Assembly (NCBI RefSeq): GCF_036898095.1
Contig: NC_090744.1
Coordinates: forward strand, 100,990,341-101,054,340
DNA length: 64,000 bases
Origin: Palaemon carinicauda
Lineage: Eukaryota; Arthropoda; Malacostraca; Decapoda; Palaemonidae
Reading direction: 5' to 3'
The notes below the pieces were generated by a model that saw only the letters and a program-made list of their open reading frames with translations, searched no databases and was not told where the DNA came from. This document shows positions 1-11,342 of the stretch, piece after piece. A program made the position numbers and the translations under genes. Each line of letters starts with the position of its first letter. Position 1 is the stretch's first letter.

Positions 1-2
1 CG

Positions 3-1541
3 ATCCCTTTCCCTTTAGCGAGGATTTCGGACTCTGTGTCCTTGGAGCAACAGACTTGGTTTGGTCCTCTGGCGCGGGCGTTAGTGAGGGTTATGAAACC
101 AGCACTCGCCGACCAGGGTAACAAACCAACGGCTGTCTCTCCTACGCTAAAGAGAAAGAGAGGAGTGGACTTCGTGGTGACTTCCCCCAGGGCGAAGTTA
201 GTTCCCAAGAGGTCGGTCGCGAAGGCCCCTTCTCCTGCTCGAGTGCGTTCTCCTTCTCCCGTGGACGAGGCTTTTCCGTCCTCAGGTGAGTCCAGTGGGG
301 CGGTAGTCTTCCCCTCGGCACCAAGGGGGGAGACTTCGCTTCATGGAGGAGAATAATCTCGTGAGGAAGGGGCCCCTCGAACCTCTTTGTTGGGATCCTG
401 TATCCCTCCCAGGAGGGAATCCAAGGACTCCAAGACCGTCCCGAAATCTTCTTCAAGGATTCGCCAGGAACCGACGGCTACCCGGGGGAATGTCCACGTT
501 TCATCCCAGGAAGAGATCCTTGGGGCAGGAGACTTAGCTGCCAGCCCGCAGGGAGGAGAACAGCAGGAATCCGAACATGCCTTCTGGCAGGTCCTAAGCC
601 TGATAAGGCAACTTAACGGGCTTATGGATCCAGTCATCGCCCCCCGTGAAGGCAAAGACATGGTCTTGGATGAAGTGTTTGACGTTCGGAATGCCCCGAA
701 GTCCAGTGCGGCTCTGCCCTGGTCTCGGGGTCTGAAGAGTGCCAGAGCTAAGGCCAACGCTCAGCTCGCGTCTCTTGCCTCCTCCAGTTGTTCCACTGCC
801 GGGAACAAGCTCATCCCTCCTCTTCGTCTTCAGCAGAGGAGGTATTTCGAGATTCTGGGTGAGCCCAACCTCGCTCTTCCTCTCCATCACTCTGTGGAGG
901 AGCTGGGGAAGGGAGTTCCCCTTGAGCAGCTCTCTGCCCGGCAGGTGTCGTTCTCGGCGGCAGAGATCCTTAGCCACGAGAAGGTCGCTAAGTGTGCCAT
1001 GCAGGCCACTTCGTGGCTGGACTTTTGGCTAGGATCTCTGGGCATCCTATTGCGATCGGAGGACTTGTCCAAGGAGACCAATAGGAAGGCCCTGGAGACC
1101 TTCTTGCTCTCGGGCACCCGCTCCATCGAGTTTTTGGCGCACCAGGTTACCACCCTGTGGGCCAACTCGGTGTTGAAGCGTCGCGATGCTGTGTCCGAGA
1201 GATTCCATCCGAAGGTCCCCGCCGTGGATGTGTGTAGGCTCCGACATGCTTCCCTTCTGGGGGAGAACCTGTTTGAGCCTCAAGACATGGAGCAAACGGC
1301 TGAGAGGTGGAGGAAATCCAGCACGGACTCCCTCCTCCATAGGGCCCTTACAACTCTGCCCTATAAGCCTCCAGCCCCGCCGCAACAGCAGCAGCAGCCT
1401 CGTAAGGCTCCGAAGCAGGCACCGGCAGTTAAGAAGGTGGTGTCTAAGCCCCAGCCCTTTCCAGCCAAGGTCAAGAGGGGCGGTAAGTCCTCCAGAGGAG
1501 GCAAGACTCCTAGGGGTGGCGGCCGCGGCCGCAAGCCCTAG
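3..1541 (+). pseudogene. DIRS copy A gag-like ORF, open at left edge, one in-frame stop
   Basis: One reading frame runs from the window edge to a stop at 1539-1541, broken only by TAA at 354-356. The N-terminal part is basic and rich in Ser, Pro and Arg. The middle is a helical-looking region without recognised motifs. The C-terminus has a short glutamine run, then Lys/Pro-rich sequence and several RGG/RGGK repeats, a likely RNA-binding tail used instead of a CCHC zinc knuckle. Position before the RT ORF and this tail suggest the structural nucleocapsid-like protein of the element. No enzyme domain is seen. The true start is upstream of the window. Copy E carries a homologous middle segment (near 48010-48240), which supports real coding. 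Confidence 0.7.
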
Positions 1542-1560
1542 GGGTGGCAGTCCCCCTGCG

Positions 1561-3615
1561 TGTCCACCTGTGGGGGGATGCCTTCAGCGTTGCGTCCGCA
1601 GGTGGCAGCAACACAGGGCCGATGCTTGGACGGTCTCAGTGATCGGCCAAGGCTATCGCGTCCCGTTCACAACATCTCAACCTCCCCTGACAGCGAATCC
1701 AGTGTCGTTGAGCTCCTATGCCACGGGATCGGCAAAGGGGCTGGCCCTTCAGGCCGAAGTCGAGACCATGCTCAAGAAGGGTGCTCTCCAGGAGGTCGTC
1801 GACGGCTCCCCAGGCTTCTTCAGTCGACTCTTTCTTGTAAAGAAGGCTACTGGAGGCTGGAGACCTGTCATCGAGCTCTCAGCTCTGAACGGGTTTGTCA
1901 AGCAAACCCGGTCCAGCATGGAGACTGCAGACACGGTCAGACTTGCGGTGAGACCACAAGACTTCATGTGCACACTGGATCTAAAGGACTCGTACTTCCA
2001 GATCCCAATCCATCCGTCTTCCAGGAAGTACCTGAGATTTTGCCTAGACGACAAGATCTACCAGTTTAAGATGCTGTGTTTCGGTCTCTCCACAGCTCCT
2101 CAGGTGTTCACCAGAGTGTTCACCCTGATTTTATCTTGGGCGCACAGGAACGGCATTCGTCTCCTTCGTTATCTGGACGATTGGCTGATCCTAGCAAACT
2201 CGGAGTCGACCCTTCTTCGGCACCGAGACAGGCTTCTGGATCTTTGCCAGGATCTGGGGATCGTGGTAAACCTCGAGAAGTCCTCTCTGCAGCCGTCCCA
2301 ACGACTGGTTTATCTAGGCATGATAATAGACACCAATCTCCACAAAGCCTTTCCATCAGACGACCGGATAGCAAGACTGAGGAGGGTGGCGGAACCCTTC
2401 CTCAGGCGAGAAGAACTCCCCGCCCAATCGTGGTTGCGTCTCTTAGGTCACCTATCCTCCCTGGCTCGTCTGGTTCCAAACAGCCGCCTCAGGATGAGAT
2501 CCCTTTAATGGCGGCTCAAGTCCCGGTGGAATCAAGGATCCGATTCCCCGGACATTCTGATCCCAATGGGGTCTCTGGAACAGACGGACTTGCGGTGGTG
2601 GCTGGTCGACGAGAACCTGCGGAAGGGAGTGAGTCTTCTCGTCCTCCCCCCGGAGTTGACTCTGTTTTCGGACGCGTCAAAAGAAGGGTGGGGGGCGCAC
2701 GTTCTGAACCAGAGGGCCTCAGGCCTTTGGTCAGAATCAGAAAAGTGCCTACACATCAACCTGCTAGAATTGAAGGCCGTCTTTCTGGCTCTTCAGCAGT
2801 TCCAACGGTCCCTGGGGGGCCACTCCGTGGTGGTGATGAGCGACAACACCACGGTAGTGGCTTATATCAACAAGCAGAGAGGCACTTTTTCGCAGCAGCT
2901 ATCCCATCTTGCAGTAGAGACTCTGAGGTGGACCGAAACCCACTCGATAACACTATCAGCTCGCTTCATTCCTGGCAAGAGGAATGTGCTCGCCGACAGT
3001 CTGAGCAGGGCCTCGCAGATAGTGAGTACCGAGTGGTCTTTGGATCCTCAGATAGCCAACAAAGTCCTGACTTTGTGGTGTTCCCCGACTGTGGACTTGT
3101 TCGCGACAGCTTTGAACTTCAAGTTGCCCCTGTACTGCTCCCCAGTCCCGGACCCCAAGGCACTCTGGCAAGATGCTTTCCAGCAACGGTGGGACAACAT
3201 CGACGTGTACGCCTTCCCACCGTTCTGTCTGATGAGAAGGGTGCTCAACAGGACCAGACTATCGGTCAACTGTTCGATGACCCTGGTAGCTCCGCTATGG
3301 CATCACGCGGAATGGTTTCCGGACCTTCTGCAGCTCCTGACGGAGCTCCCGAGGGAGCTTCCTCCACGACACGAGCTTCTCAGACAACCCCACTCCGGCG
3401 TCCCTCACAGGGCCGTAGCCTCGCTTCGGCTTCACGCCACGAGACTATCCTGCGTCTCCTCGCGGAGAGAGGCTTTTCGCAACAGGTTGCGGAGAGAATG
3501 TCTCGGCACCTGCGAAGGTCCTCTGAGGGAGTCTACCAAGCAAAGTGGAGAGTCTTTTGTGGTTGGTGTCGTGGAAGGGGTATCTCTCCACTCGATGCCA
3601 CTATTCCAGCAATAG
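1561..3615 (+). pseudogene. DIRS copy A reverse transcriptase-RNase H-methyltransferase-like ORF with one in-frame stop
   Basis: This frame makes cDNA of the element and removes its RNA template. The RT domain spans about 1690-2500: motif A reads CTLDLKDSYF, the palm catalytic motif is YLDDW at 2170-2184, and a conserved GMIID block follows. TAA at 2506-2508 interrupts the frame just after the thumb; the frame is open again to 3615. RNase H follows (LFSDASKEGWGA near 2661-2697, VVMSDNTT near 2830-2855, then a conserved His-bearing region). About 3080-3330 carries the DLFAT...YAFPPF block described in DIRS elements as a degenerate adenine-methyltransferase-like domain. The frame is also open upstream to about 1186, overlapping gag in another frame. 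The single stop is the only visible lesion. Confidence 0.85.
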
Positions 3616-4484
3616 CGGACTTCCTCGTTTATCTGCGGGAAGAAATGCGCCTTTTTGTCTCGGCAGTGAAAAGCTATCGCTCAGCCTTAAGCTTGGCCTT
3701 CAGACTGAAGGGCGTGGATATTTCTTCATCGCTAGAACTCTCTTTACTCATACGTAGCTATGAGCTTACCTGCCCCCAGTCGGAAGTGAGACCTCCTCCT
3801 TGGAACGTGGTTCGAGTCCTCAGGTCTCTTAAGAGACCTCCCTTCGAGCCATTACGCCAGGCCTCCGATCGCCACCTGTCTTGGAAGACGACTTTCCTAC
3901 TCGCTTTGGCCTCGGCCAAGCGGGTTAGTGAACTTCATGGTCTCTCGTACGACATCGCCCATTCAAGGGGATGGGGGGAGGTAACGTTCAGGTTCGTCCC
4001 TGAGTTTGTTGCCAAGACTCAGAATCCTGGCGTGCCGGATCCTCGGTTCGTCTCTTTCAGGATCGCGAGTCTCCGTTCTGTAACAAGCGACCCAGACCAG
4101 CTGCTACTATGTCCAGTGAGGTGTCTGAGGCACTACTTGAAGAGAACGTCTGCAGTCCGTCCTCAAGTGCGAGCTTTGTTTGTGAGCACAGGCAGGACTA
4201 AGAGGAGGGTCACCAGGAACACCATCTCAGCTTGGATTCGAAGGGTTATCCACTATGCCTTGAATCCTGACCCTCCTCCGTCACGTCGCCCTCGGGCCCA
4301 CGATGTCAGGGGTATTGCTACATCCCTGGCCTTCAAGAGAAACTTCCCTGTGACGCAGGTACTTCAAGCTGGGGTCTGGAAGCGTCAGACGACCTTCACA
4401 GCCCACTTCCTGCAAGACGTGACCCACAGGAGCCTCGATACGTTTTCTATCGGCCCTGTGGTGGCTGCACAACAGCTGGTCTAA
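3420..4484 (+). CDS. DIRS copy A tyrosine recombinase (YR), nucleophile Tyr replaced by Phe
   Basis: The recombinase should integrate the circular DNA intermediate of the element. The domain begins about 3420 and ends at TAA 4482-4484; its frame is open much further upstream, but there the RNase H frame is the coding one. An N-terminal SAM-like part (VYQAKWRVFCGW, IADFLVYLREE) is followed by the catalytic half. The box I Arg is CGG 3921-3923 in AKRVSEL. Box II HDVR has His at 4299-4301 and Arg at 4308-4310. At the expected catalytic Tyr, copy A has TTC (Phe) at 4407-4409 in FTAHFLQDV, whereas copies B, E and the first YR of F keep Tyr at this position. The ORF is otherwise unbroken, so this copy may make a full-length but inactive recombinase. 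Confidence 0.85.
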   Translation, partial: LASASRHETILRLLAERGFSQQVAERMSRHLRRSSEGVYQAKWRVFCGWCRGRGISPLDATIPAIADFLVYLREEMRLFVSAVKSYRSALSLAFRLKGVDISSSLELSLLIRSYELTCPQSEVRPPPWNVVRVLRSLKRPPFEPLRQASDRHLSWKTTFLLALASAKRVSELHGLSYDIAHSRGWGEVTFRFVPEFVAKTQNPGVPDPRFVSFRIASLRSVTSDPDQLLLCPVRCLRHYLKRTSAVRPQVRALFVSTGRTKRRVTRNTISAWIRRVIHYALNPDPPPSRRPRAHDVRGIATSLAFKRNFPVTQVLQAGVWKRQTTFTAHFLQDVTHRSLDTFSIGPVVAAQQLV

Positions 4485-5308
4485 CCTCAGGCTCCTTTTT
4501 GGACAAGCAGTAGGTTGAGGGCGTTGTTACCTGGTCTTAGTCTGTGTGAATGAAAGAGTATGTCTGACCTTTACTTCTTTCTTCATTCTCCCCTCTCTTG
4601 GGGAAGCAGCATCCTGGTCCTCGCATAGCTGACCTCGACCTCTGCAGGTAACCCATGCTTCTTTGTGCTCCTAGTATTAAGCTTAATACTGTTGCGTCTC
4701 CCATACCCTGACGAGGTGGTATTGGGAACATCCTATCCTAGAATTCCTATCTGAAGGTCTCAAGGTCAACTTCATAGGACGAGTCATACTCTCCTCCACA
4801 CACTGCTTATGTAGGCCTCTCGTTCCTAGCGATGCTAGGAACTTGTGAGGTACAGGGGCTCCCTCTCTCTAGTGCTGCTCACTGAGGGATCGAGCCCCCA
4901 GGCAAGCCGAAGTCAGTAAGGCTGGGGACTTTCTACCCTTCCTAAGGGGTAAGTCACCCAATGTAAATAGCGTGGTTTGTATTTCGGTTACGGAACAAAT
5001 GACAAATTCGAAGATAATTTGTATTTTTCCTAACCATACAAACCTTAGCTATTTACACATATTTGCCCGCCAGCCCTGTCCCCCAAGTCAAGTCCTACCT
5101 CTAAGTGAAGTGAAGCAAGTCACCGGTGTGTGGGGGGGAGGGGTAGCAAGCTACCCTTCCCCTACCCCCCGCTAACTAGCGCGGGGGGTAATTAACCCTC
5201 GTTAAAACTATTGGCTCGTCATTTCAGCTGCGCTAAAAGGTAAACCCAATATAAATAGCTAAGGTTTGTATGGTTAGGAAAAATACAAATTATCTTCGAA
5301 TTTGTCAT
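4485..5308 (+). repeat. DIRS copy A 3' region: internal complementary region and right inverted terminal repeat
   Basis: There is no ORF of note after the YR stop. Two arms about 55 bp long at 5001-5060 and 5245-5308 are near-perfect inverted complements (AAATTCGAAGATAATTTG against CAAATTATCTTCGAATTT, and neighbouring bases). Just before the first arm, a short stretch starting near 4970 should match the unseen left end; this adjacent pairing of both ends is the circle-junction mimic typical of DIRS ICRs. Related ends occur in copies E and F. Confidence 0.75.
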
Positions 5309-5964
<656 letters not shown>

Positions 5965-6068
5965 TGAAATGTTTTTGCTTTCTGTTCAAGAATTTTTTTA
6001 TACTGTTGTACCTCTGTTTACAAGTTTAATTAGTTCTGGGAGTGAGCTCGCAAACTAAAATGCTTGTA

Positions 6069-6490
6069 CAGTGAACCCTCGTTTATCGCGGTAGATAGGT
6101 TCCAGTCGCGGCCGCGATAGGTGAAAATCCGCGAAGTAGTGACACCATATTTACCTATTTATTCAACATGTATATTCAGACTTTTAAAACCTTCCCTTGT
6201 ACGTAGTACTGTTAACAAACTACCCTTTAATGTACAGAACACTTAATGCATGTACTACAGTACCCTAAACTAAAACAGGCACAAATATTAAAGGTGATTT
6301 TATATCATGCATTTCCTAAACATGCTAAAAAGCACGATAAAAAATGGCAACCAATGTTTTGTTTACATTTATCTCTGATCATAATGTAGAAACAAACTGG
6401 AGGTAGAGCTTTGCTTATTACCCAGACATATTTCCCATACTTTTCCCTTAGAACTACATCACATCTTCCTACTTTAGATATATATATATA

Positions 6491-6577
<87 letters not shown>

Positions 6578-6650
6578 GTGTGTGTGTGTATATATATATA
6601 TATTTATATGTATACACATATACATACCTACATATATACATAAATACATG

Positions 6651-6733
<83 letters not shown>

Positions 6734-6815
6734 CTGTATATATATGGGTTATGGAAAAAATCCGCGAAGTGGTGAATCCGCGATGGTCGAACCGCGAAGT
6801 AGCGAGGGTTCACTG
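6069..6815 (+). mobile_element. Pogo/Tc1-mariner-like non-autonomous element (MITE) with TA target duplication
   Basis: The left end CAGTGAACCCTCG (6069) is matched by the right end CGAGGGTTCACTG (ending 6815), and both sides are flanked by TA (6067-6068, 6816-6817), as expected for Tc1/mariner-superfamily insertion. A longer, imperfect subterminal similarity (CGCGG / CCGCG motifs) extends the inverted repeats. Inside there is no transposase, only AT-rich sequence and a large (TA)n array. The element is nested in an older TA-flanked repeat. Confidence 0.75.
6477..6731. repeat. (TA)n microsatellite with short GT interruptions
   Basis: About 255 bp of almost pure TA dinucleotides, interrupted near 6580-6660 by TGTGTG and ATACATA variants. 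It lies inside the MITE at 6069-6815. ORFs made of Tyr-Ile repeats here are artefacts of the repeat. Confidence 0.95.
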
Positions 6816-6900
6816 TATATTAAAACAATTTTTCCTATCAGAAATAAAGGAAATTAACTCGATGCGTTCTACACGTCCATAAATACTGTGCACATATACA

Positions 6901-8900
6901 GTACATTAATTTTTAAAGGTCTTGTAATGATAATTTTTGAGCAATTTATAACCCCAAACATCGGAAATTAACAAGAAATAGTCATTTTCAGTGAAAAATA
7001 GAAGTAATTAACAATTTAATTGATATGGAAATTAAGTGAAAAACTGTTATTAATGGTGTACATGGCAACACTCCCTCCTTGTCTCATGTGGTGGCCAGTG
7101 ATGCCGTTTTGTGGTTTTTGGTCTCAAAAGGGGTTTAAATAGCAATATTTTGCCTCTCTGTGGTCACATTGACTACAGCTAGATTTCTTTGTAAAAAGAA
7201 ATACACTGCAATATTGCTTTAAATTTTTGGTAATTAGCCTTTGACAATTAAACCAAAATTAACATAAATAAAATGGATATAGGTTATGATTTTTGGATCT
7301 AATCTTTGAATAACAAAACTTTGAATATACAGTATATCAAATTTTAGAATAGAATGTTCTTCTGCTAAAAGTCAACTCTGAAGGAAATAATGTGTCGCTT
7401 GAAAATAAAATGAAGCGCTTGTGGAAAATCTATGGAGCTACAATGGCAACACTACATTTATCCACACTGAGCGTAGTTGAGGCGGCAAAGCTGGTGGTAG
7501 CTGGTGAATGCTAGTGTCCACATCATTTCTCATGAAGGCATGATGAAGCATGTAGGTGCCATTGTAGGCTAAGATAGCTATGGATCATTGGATTGACGCC
7601 ATCATGTATGGAGAACTTCTTGGCTTGGCATATTGGGAAGGGGTTTTAGCTGGGTGGGATGGCCACTGTGAATGCTATACGTAACCCTCTTTGTCAAGCT
7701 GTCTAACCAATGGGCTGCCACTGTAAATTTGAAATCCTCTCAGAGCCACAAAATCTATACATAATTTAGTTCCTTCTGCTACTAAACCCTTGTAGTCCTC
7801 AATTCTAGTCAATATATAAGACAGCTACATTGTGAAGCAGAAGATCGAGCAGGATGTTTTGATCCAGTAAGGGTTCTGAATGTTCGCTGCACCGTACAGA
7901 GTCAAGTTCCTCTGATGGAGTCTCAGTGTCTTAATTTACTTTATTCCTTCTGCAGTTTAACAAGTGCATTACCTCAATACCGAGTTTAGTTGCTGGATCC
8001 TTATGTCCCACTTATTGTTAAAGTAAGCAAGTTTAAATAATATAGTTTTAGTTTGGGAAATTGCGTTTCATATCGTTGACGCCATCATAGTTTTTTATGG
8101 CGGAAGGCATTTCATATTGACGGCTTTTTAAAAATGTTTCTTATAGGTGATTTTTCAGCTTGGTGGGTTGCATCACATGATCACTCCAAACGATTTTGTG
8201 ATTTTGTTCACTTGCATACTCAGCCTCTAGTTCATCATCGGGTTTACTTTAGTCTGGCAAAAAAAGAAGATATGTTGGATCTTTTGTATTTTCTCTATTC
8301 TAGTTATATATGACATCTAGATTACTACACAGAAGACAGAGTTTGGTATCTGGATCAGTATATCCCACCTCTGTAATGCATGCATTTTTAAAACCATTTA
8401 TTTTTAATTTAGGAGGTGATGTTTCATATCTAGATGCTCTTTATGAAATTTTTTTATTGATGTGGTATTAACACAGCTAGTAGGTCACATATCTTGTTCA
8501 CTCCGGATAACTACGTTTTCGTTCCCTTATAAGTGAGGCCTCTAGTTCACCTCTGATTTTTGTAGTGTGGTAATTTCTTACCCTTGGGGTTTATATTACC
8601 ATTACGAGTCAGGCTGTAAAGACTTGAACATTACATTTGATTATCTGTATTTAGTCAGGAATTATAGTTGATAATAAAAGATAAATTTTCATATTAAGTG
8701 CATGAATATCCCTCTGCTATTAAATCCCTCTTGGGGTACCATTACAGTGACTTCTCTATATCCTGGTAGATGCTGTTACATCTGTTTGACATTTCAGTCA
8801 TGTACCTCAGCAGGTGCACAACCCTAACATTCCAGCTGTAAACAGGATCGGTGATAGGTCTTAGCATGCTAGAAATCTTACAATAAACTGACTTATCAAG
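6901..8900 (+). other. RUVBL2 intron, no recognised features
   Basis: AT-rich intronic DNA with no long ORF, tandem repeat or recognised element end. Weak pieces may be very old mobile-element sequence because a recombinase relic follows downstream, but nothing specific can be supported here. Confidence 0.5.
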
Positions 8901-8949
8901 TTTTTGAGGTATGATCTAATGCAATTTTTCATCAAAGTATGCATAGACT

Positions 8950-9350
8950 GTTTCTTCGCTGTACGGGGTAGAACTCTCAATTCCTTAATTTTGTTGTGAA
9001 TAGGACCAATAACTTCATTTTGGTAGCTCAGAGTTCAACTTAGTTCTAGATTTAGAGTAATAGGTTAGGCCTAGATTCTCAAGTAGTAACTAGAGGATCA
9101 TCTACACTATTTAGTAAAGGCTAGCGTTTTTCTGGCTTTAGTGTCGGTTAAACGCATAAGTGAATTACTGTACAAGCTATGTCGATTGAGGTAGGTTTCC
9201 AGGGACACAATATGATCTATTAGCTTCTATCTTCCTTCATCTCCAAAGGATTTTTAGGACTAAGAGTCTGTCTCAATATTTGCACATCCCTTCACTAAAC
9301 TGGATGTAGATAGTTCATTTGAAATAGTTATTTGCCCAGTAACAGTCATA
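8950..9350 (+). pseudogene. Old DIRS-type tyrosine recombinase relic
   Basis: Around 9115-9180 one frame reads FLALVSVKRISELLYKLC, clearly similar to the box I region of the DIRS recombinases in this window (LLALASAKRVSELH in copies A and E). Box II and the Tyr box are not recognisable, and flanking frames are broken. It is in the RUVBL2 intron on the same strand as the gene. The limits are approximate. Confidence 0.45.
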
Positions 9351-10110
9351 GTTGAATTTGGACAAACCAAGGTAATGGATGCTCACACTCACTCACTAAA
9401 TCCCGTCCAGAATTCTCCGGGTTGGGTCCTGCATCTGATATCGCCATTCTCTCCACAGACTCCTATCCAATGCCATCTGTGCCAGCTGCTGAAATGTCTC
9501 GCCTCTATTTGCTTTATTGGATGCAGTGTCCCAAATTTGTTCTTTGGACTGAGGGTCTGTAATTGCCCAGTAACAAAAAATGTTTAGACATTCCTTATTA
9601 AAATGCAATCACAGAAGCACACAAGGAATTTGATACAAAAATAATCAGTGCTTGAGAGTGACGGTGCATGATATGAGAAGTGCAGCTACTTCTCTGATTT
9701 TTGGATTTTGGTAGGAATCTTTCTTTTGGAAAGCATTTACCAGCAGCTCATGGGTGTACTAAGTAGGGGTTCGTAATACATTATCATGAAAAGCCAAGCC
9801 ACTGTACAGTACAGTACTGTATTTTCAATTACTTAGTAAACAATCTGGAATCCTGTATTTCAAACTGTAAGTTAAACAGTTTATCAAAGTAAGGTTGACA
9901 AATGATCTAGACTAGATTTGTAACCGTACCTTATTGCATTATTTGTACAGTACTGAAATGTATGCCTCTTGTTCATTCAGTTGCGTTCCACCTTCAACAA
10001 GGTGTGGGAGTTGGCAATATGATAAGGATTTAATGATAATTTTTCTTATTTCGATGCTGTACTCCCTTGATGTTCATATACTGTACATGCCCACCCTCCT
10101 CCCCTGACTT
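9351..10110 (+). other. RUVBL2 intron, no recognised features
   Basis: A moderately GC-balanced patch at 9375-9590 gives short overlapping ORFs on both strands without recognisable domains. The rest is AT-rich and featureless. Confidence 0.5.
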
Positions 10111-10112
10111 CA

Positions 10113-10402
10113 AAACTACATACATACATACATACACCAAGGCACTTCCCCCAATTTTGGGGGGTAGCCGACATCAACAAATGAAACAAAAATAAAAAGG
10201 GGACCTCTACTCTCTACATTCCTCCCAGCCTGACAAGGGACTCAACCGAGTCCAGCTGGTACTGCTAGGGTGCCACAGCCCACCTTCTCCCGTTATCCAC
10301 CACAGATGAAGCTTCACAATGCTGAATCCCCTACTGCTGCTACCTCCGCGGTCATCTAAGGCACCGGAGGAAGCAGCAGGGCCTACCGGAACTGCGTCAC
10401 AA
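10113..10402 (-). mobile_element. LINE 3' end fragment, (TATG)n-tailed family
   Basis: Read on the - strand, this ends in a (TATG)n tail (ATACATAC... at 10117-10136 on the + strand) preceded by the diagnostic CCCCCAAAATTGGGGGAAGTGCC-like hairpin region. It matches the 3' parts of the copies at 12476-13160 and 14720-16278. Only 3' untranslated sequence and the very end of the coding region remain; no RT motif survives. Confidence 0.75.
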
Positions 10403-10824
10403 AACTGAAATGTATATTTCCTAAGGCAACAACCTGGGCTTTCTGCCACTTATTGGTAAAGGGCTCTGTTTCTTTGTTAAGGGTATGTATTATTAAAGTG
10501 AAAAACATTGGAAATTTTTAAAATTTTACGGGCGAGTGTTGATTAAACCAGAGTTCTAGAGAAGAGGCAATATGAACATCACGTGAGTATAGAAATAAAT
10601 TTTGTCATTGAAATTCTAATTTTAAATTGTACATTGAAATTTCACACTTTTAAAAGCTGAATGTGTGCCATTTGCTTCAATAGTTTACTGTGCATAAAAT
10701 GTTTTAGTGTATTATTTTTGTGCTTGGTTGTTTTTAGATTTAGAAAGTATTGTTTTTAGACCATAAAACTTTTAGAACCTGAATACAGTACTGTAATCTG
10801 TGCTAAATATTTATATTCCTTCAG

Positions 10825-10927
10825 ATTACAATACCTGATGTGAAAAAAGTCTATCAGCTGTTTGTCGATGAGAAGCGCTCTCAGAAGTTCCTCAAGGAGT
10901 ATGAGGATGAATTTATGTTTGATGAAG
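10825..10927 (+). CDS. RUVBL2: RUVBL2 (reptin) penultimate coding exon
   Basis: The acceptor CAG ends at 10824 and donor GTAATT starts at 10928. The phase joins exactly with both neighbours. The translation runs ITIPDVKKVYQLFVDEKRS and then QKFLKEYEDEFMFDE, matching the C-terminal helix region of reptin, where a D-x-K-x-VY-x-LF block precedes a Lys/Glu/Tyr-rich tail. It follows a 4.9 kb intron that contains the nested MITEs and the LINE fragment. Confidence 0.93.
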
Positions 10928-11313
10928 GTAATTATTTTCCAATTGTTTTGAGATCCTTCAGGGGAATTTTCAAGTGTGTTATGTAATAAAGAAAAACTTA
11001 GGAATTTGCCAGTGTAAAGTTTCAATCCTTTTTGTTTATAAATACTTATAATGTCACACTGGAAATATTTTTTAGTTGTTCTGAGATAATGGATAGCTTA
11101 TGCAAGTCTATTCTTTGGTTACAATTTTATTTTTAAATTAATGCAGAACTTAATGATTAATAACATTTGACTATTGCCCAGACATATTTAAAATCATACA
11201 AATTTAAATAATGTTTCTAAAGTGCTGAGACTACAGTACATTTTTTAGCATTGTGCTTAAAATTCTTTGGTTTTGATATATTTTGACCCATAAATGTTTA
11301 CTTTTTCTTTCAG

Positions 11314-11342
11314 GAACAGACAACGATATGGAAACAAGTTGA
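11314..11342 (+). CDS. RUVBL2: RUVBL2 (reptin) terminal coding exon with stop
   Basis: A very short exon after acceptor CAG (11311-11313). Two bases complete a Gly codon, then TDNDMETS and TGA at 11340-11342. The acidic ending with a final M-x-T-S is the characteristic reptin C-terminus and separates it from RUVBL1. Confidence 0.9.

Larger units (their letters stand above)
1..5308 (+). mobile_element. DIRS-type tyrosine-recombinase retrotransposon, copy A (left end outside window)
   Basis: This is the best preserved DIRS-like element here. In order it holds a gag-like ORF, an ORF with RT (YLDD at 2170-2181), RNase H and a methyltransferase-like block, and an overlapping tyrosine recombinase ending at 4484. 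No integrase, protease or LTR is seen. The 3' part has the DIRS end structure: a segment near 4968-5060 is the reverse complement of the right terminus near 5245-5308, and its first part should mirror the left terminus, which lies outside the window. The right end is placed at about 5308 because the mirrored sequence stops there (...TTTGTCAT). The element sits in an intron of RUVBL2 in the same orientation as the gene. Confidence 0.9.
6002..6900 (+). mobile_element. TA-flanked DNA-transposon remnant, host of a nested MITE
   Basis: Starting after TA near 6000, the sequence CTGTTGTACCTCTGTTTAC followed by a region ending AAATGCTTGTA (about 6068) resembles the left end of a pogo/Tigger-like element. 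It is interrupted at TA 6067-6068 by a second element (6069-6815) and resumes at about 6818 with AACAATTTTTCCTATCAG. No transposase ORF is visible and the right end is not defined, so the limit at 6900 is approximate. Confidence 0.4.

Noticed and set aside
2076..3419. Long open frame upstream of the recombinase in copy A
   Set aside because: It is the shadow of the RT/RNase H frame; only the part from about 3420 has recombinase similarity.
1..5308. Phage or bacterial integrase, or an integrated virus
   Set aside because: The tyrosine recombinase follows RT and RNase H with ITR/ICR ends, which defines a DIRS-type retrotransposon.
4968..5308. Stand-alone MITE bounded by the 55 bp inverted arms
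   Set aside because: The arms are the ICR and right terminus of copy A; the same arrangement is seen in copies B, E and F.
6411..6882. Tyr/Ile-repeat ORFs of about 100-150 codons
   Set aside because: They are translations of the (TA)n microsatellite.
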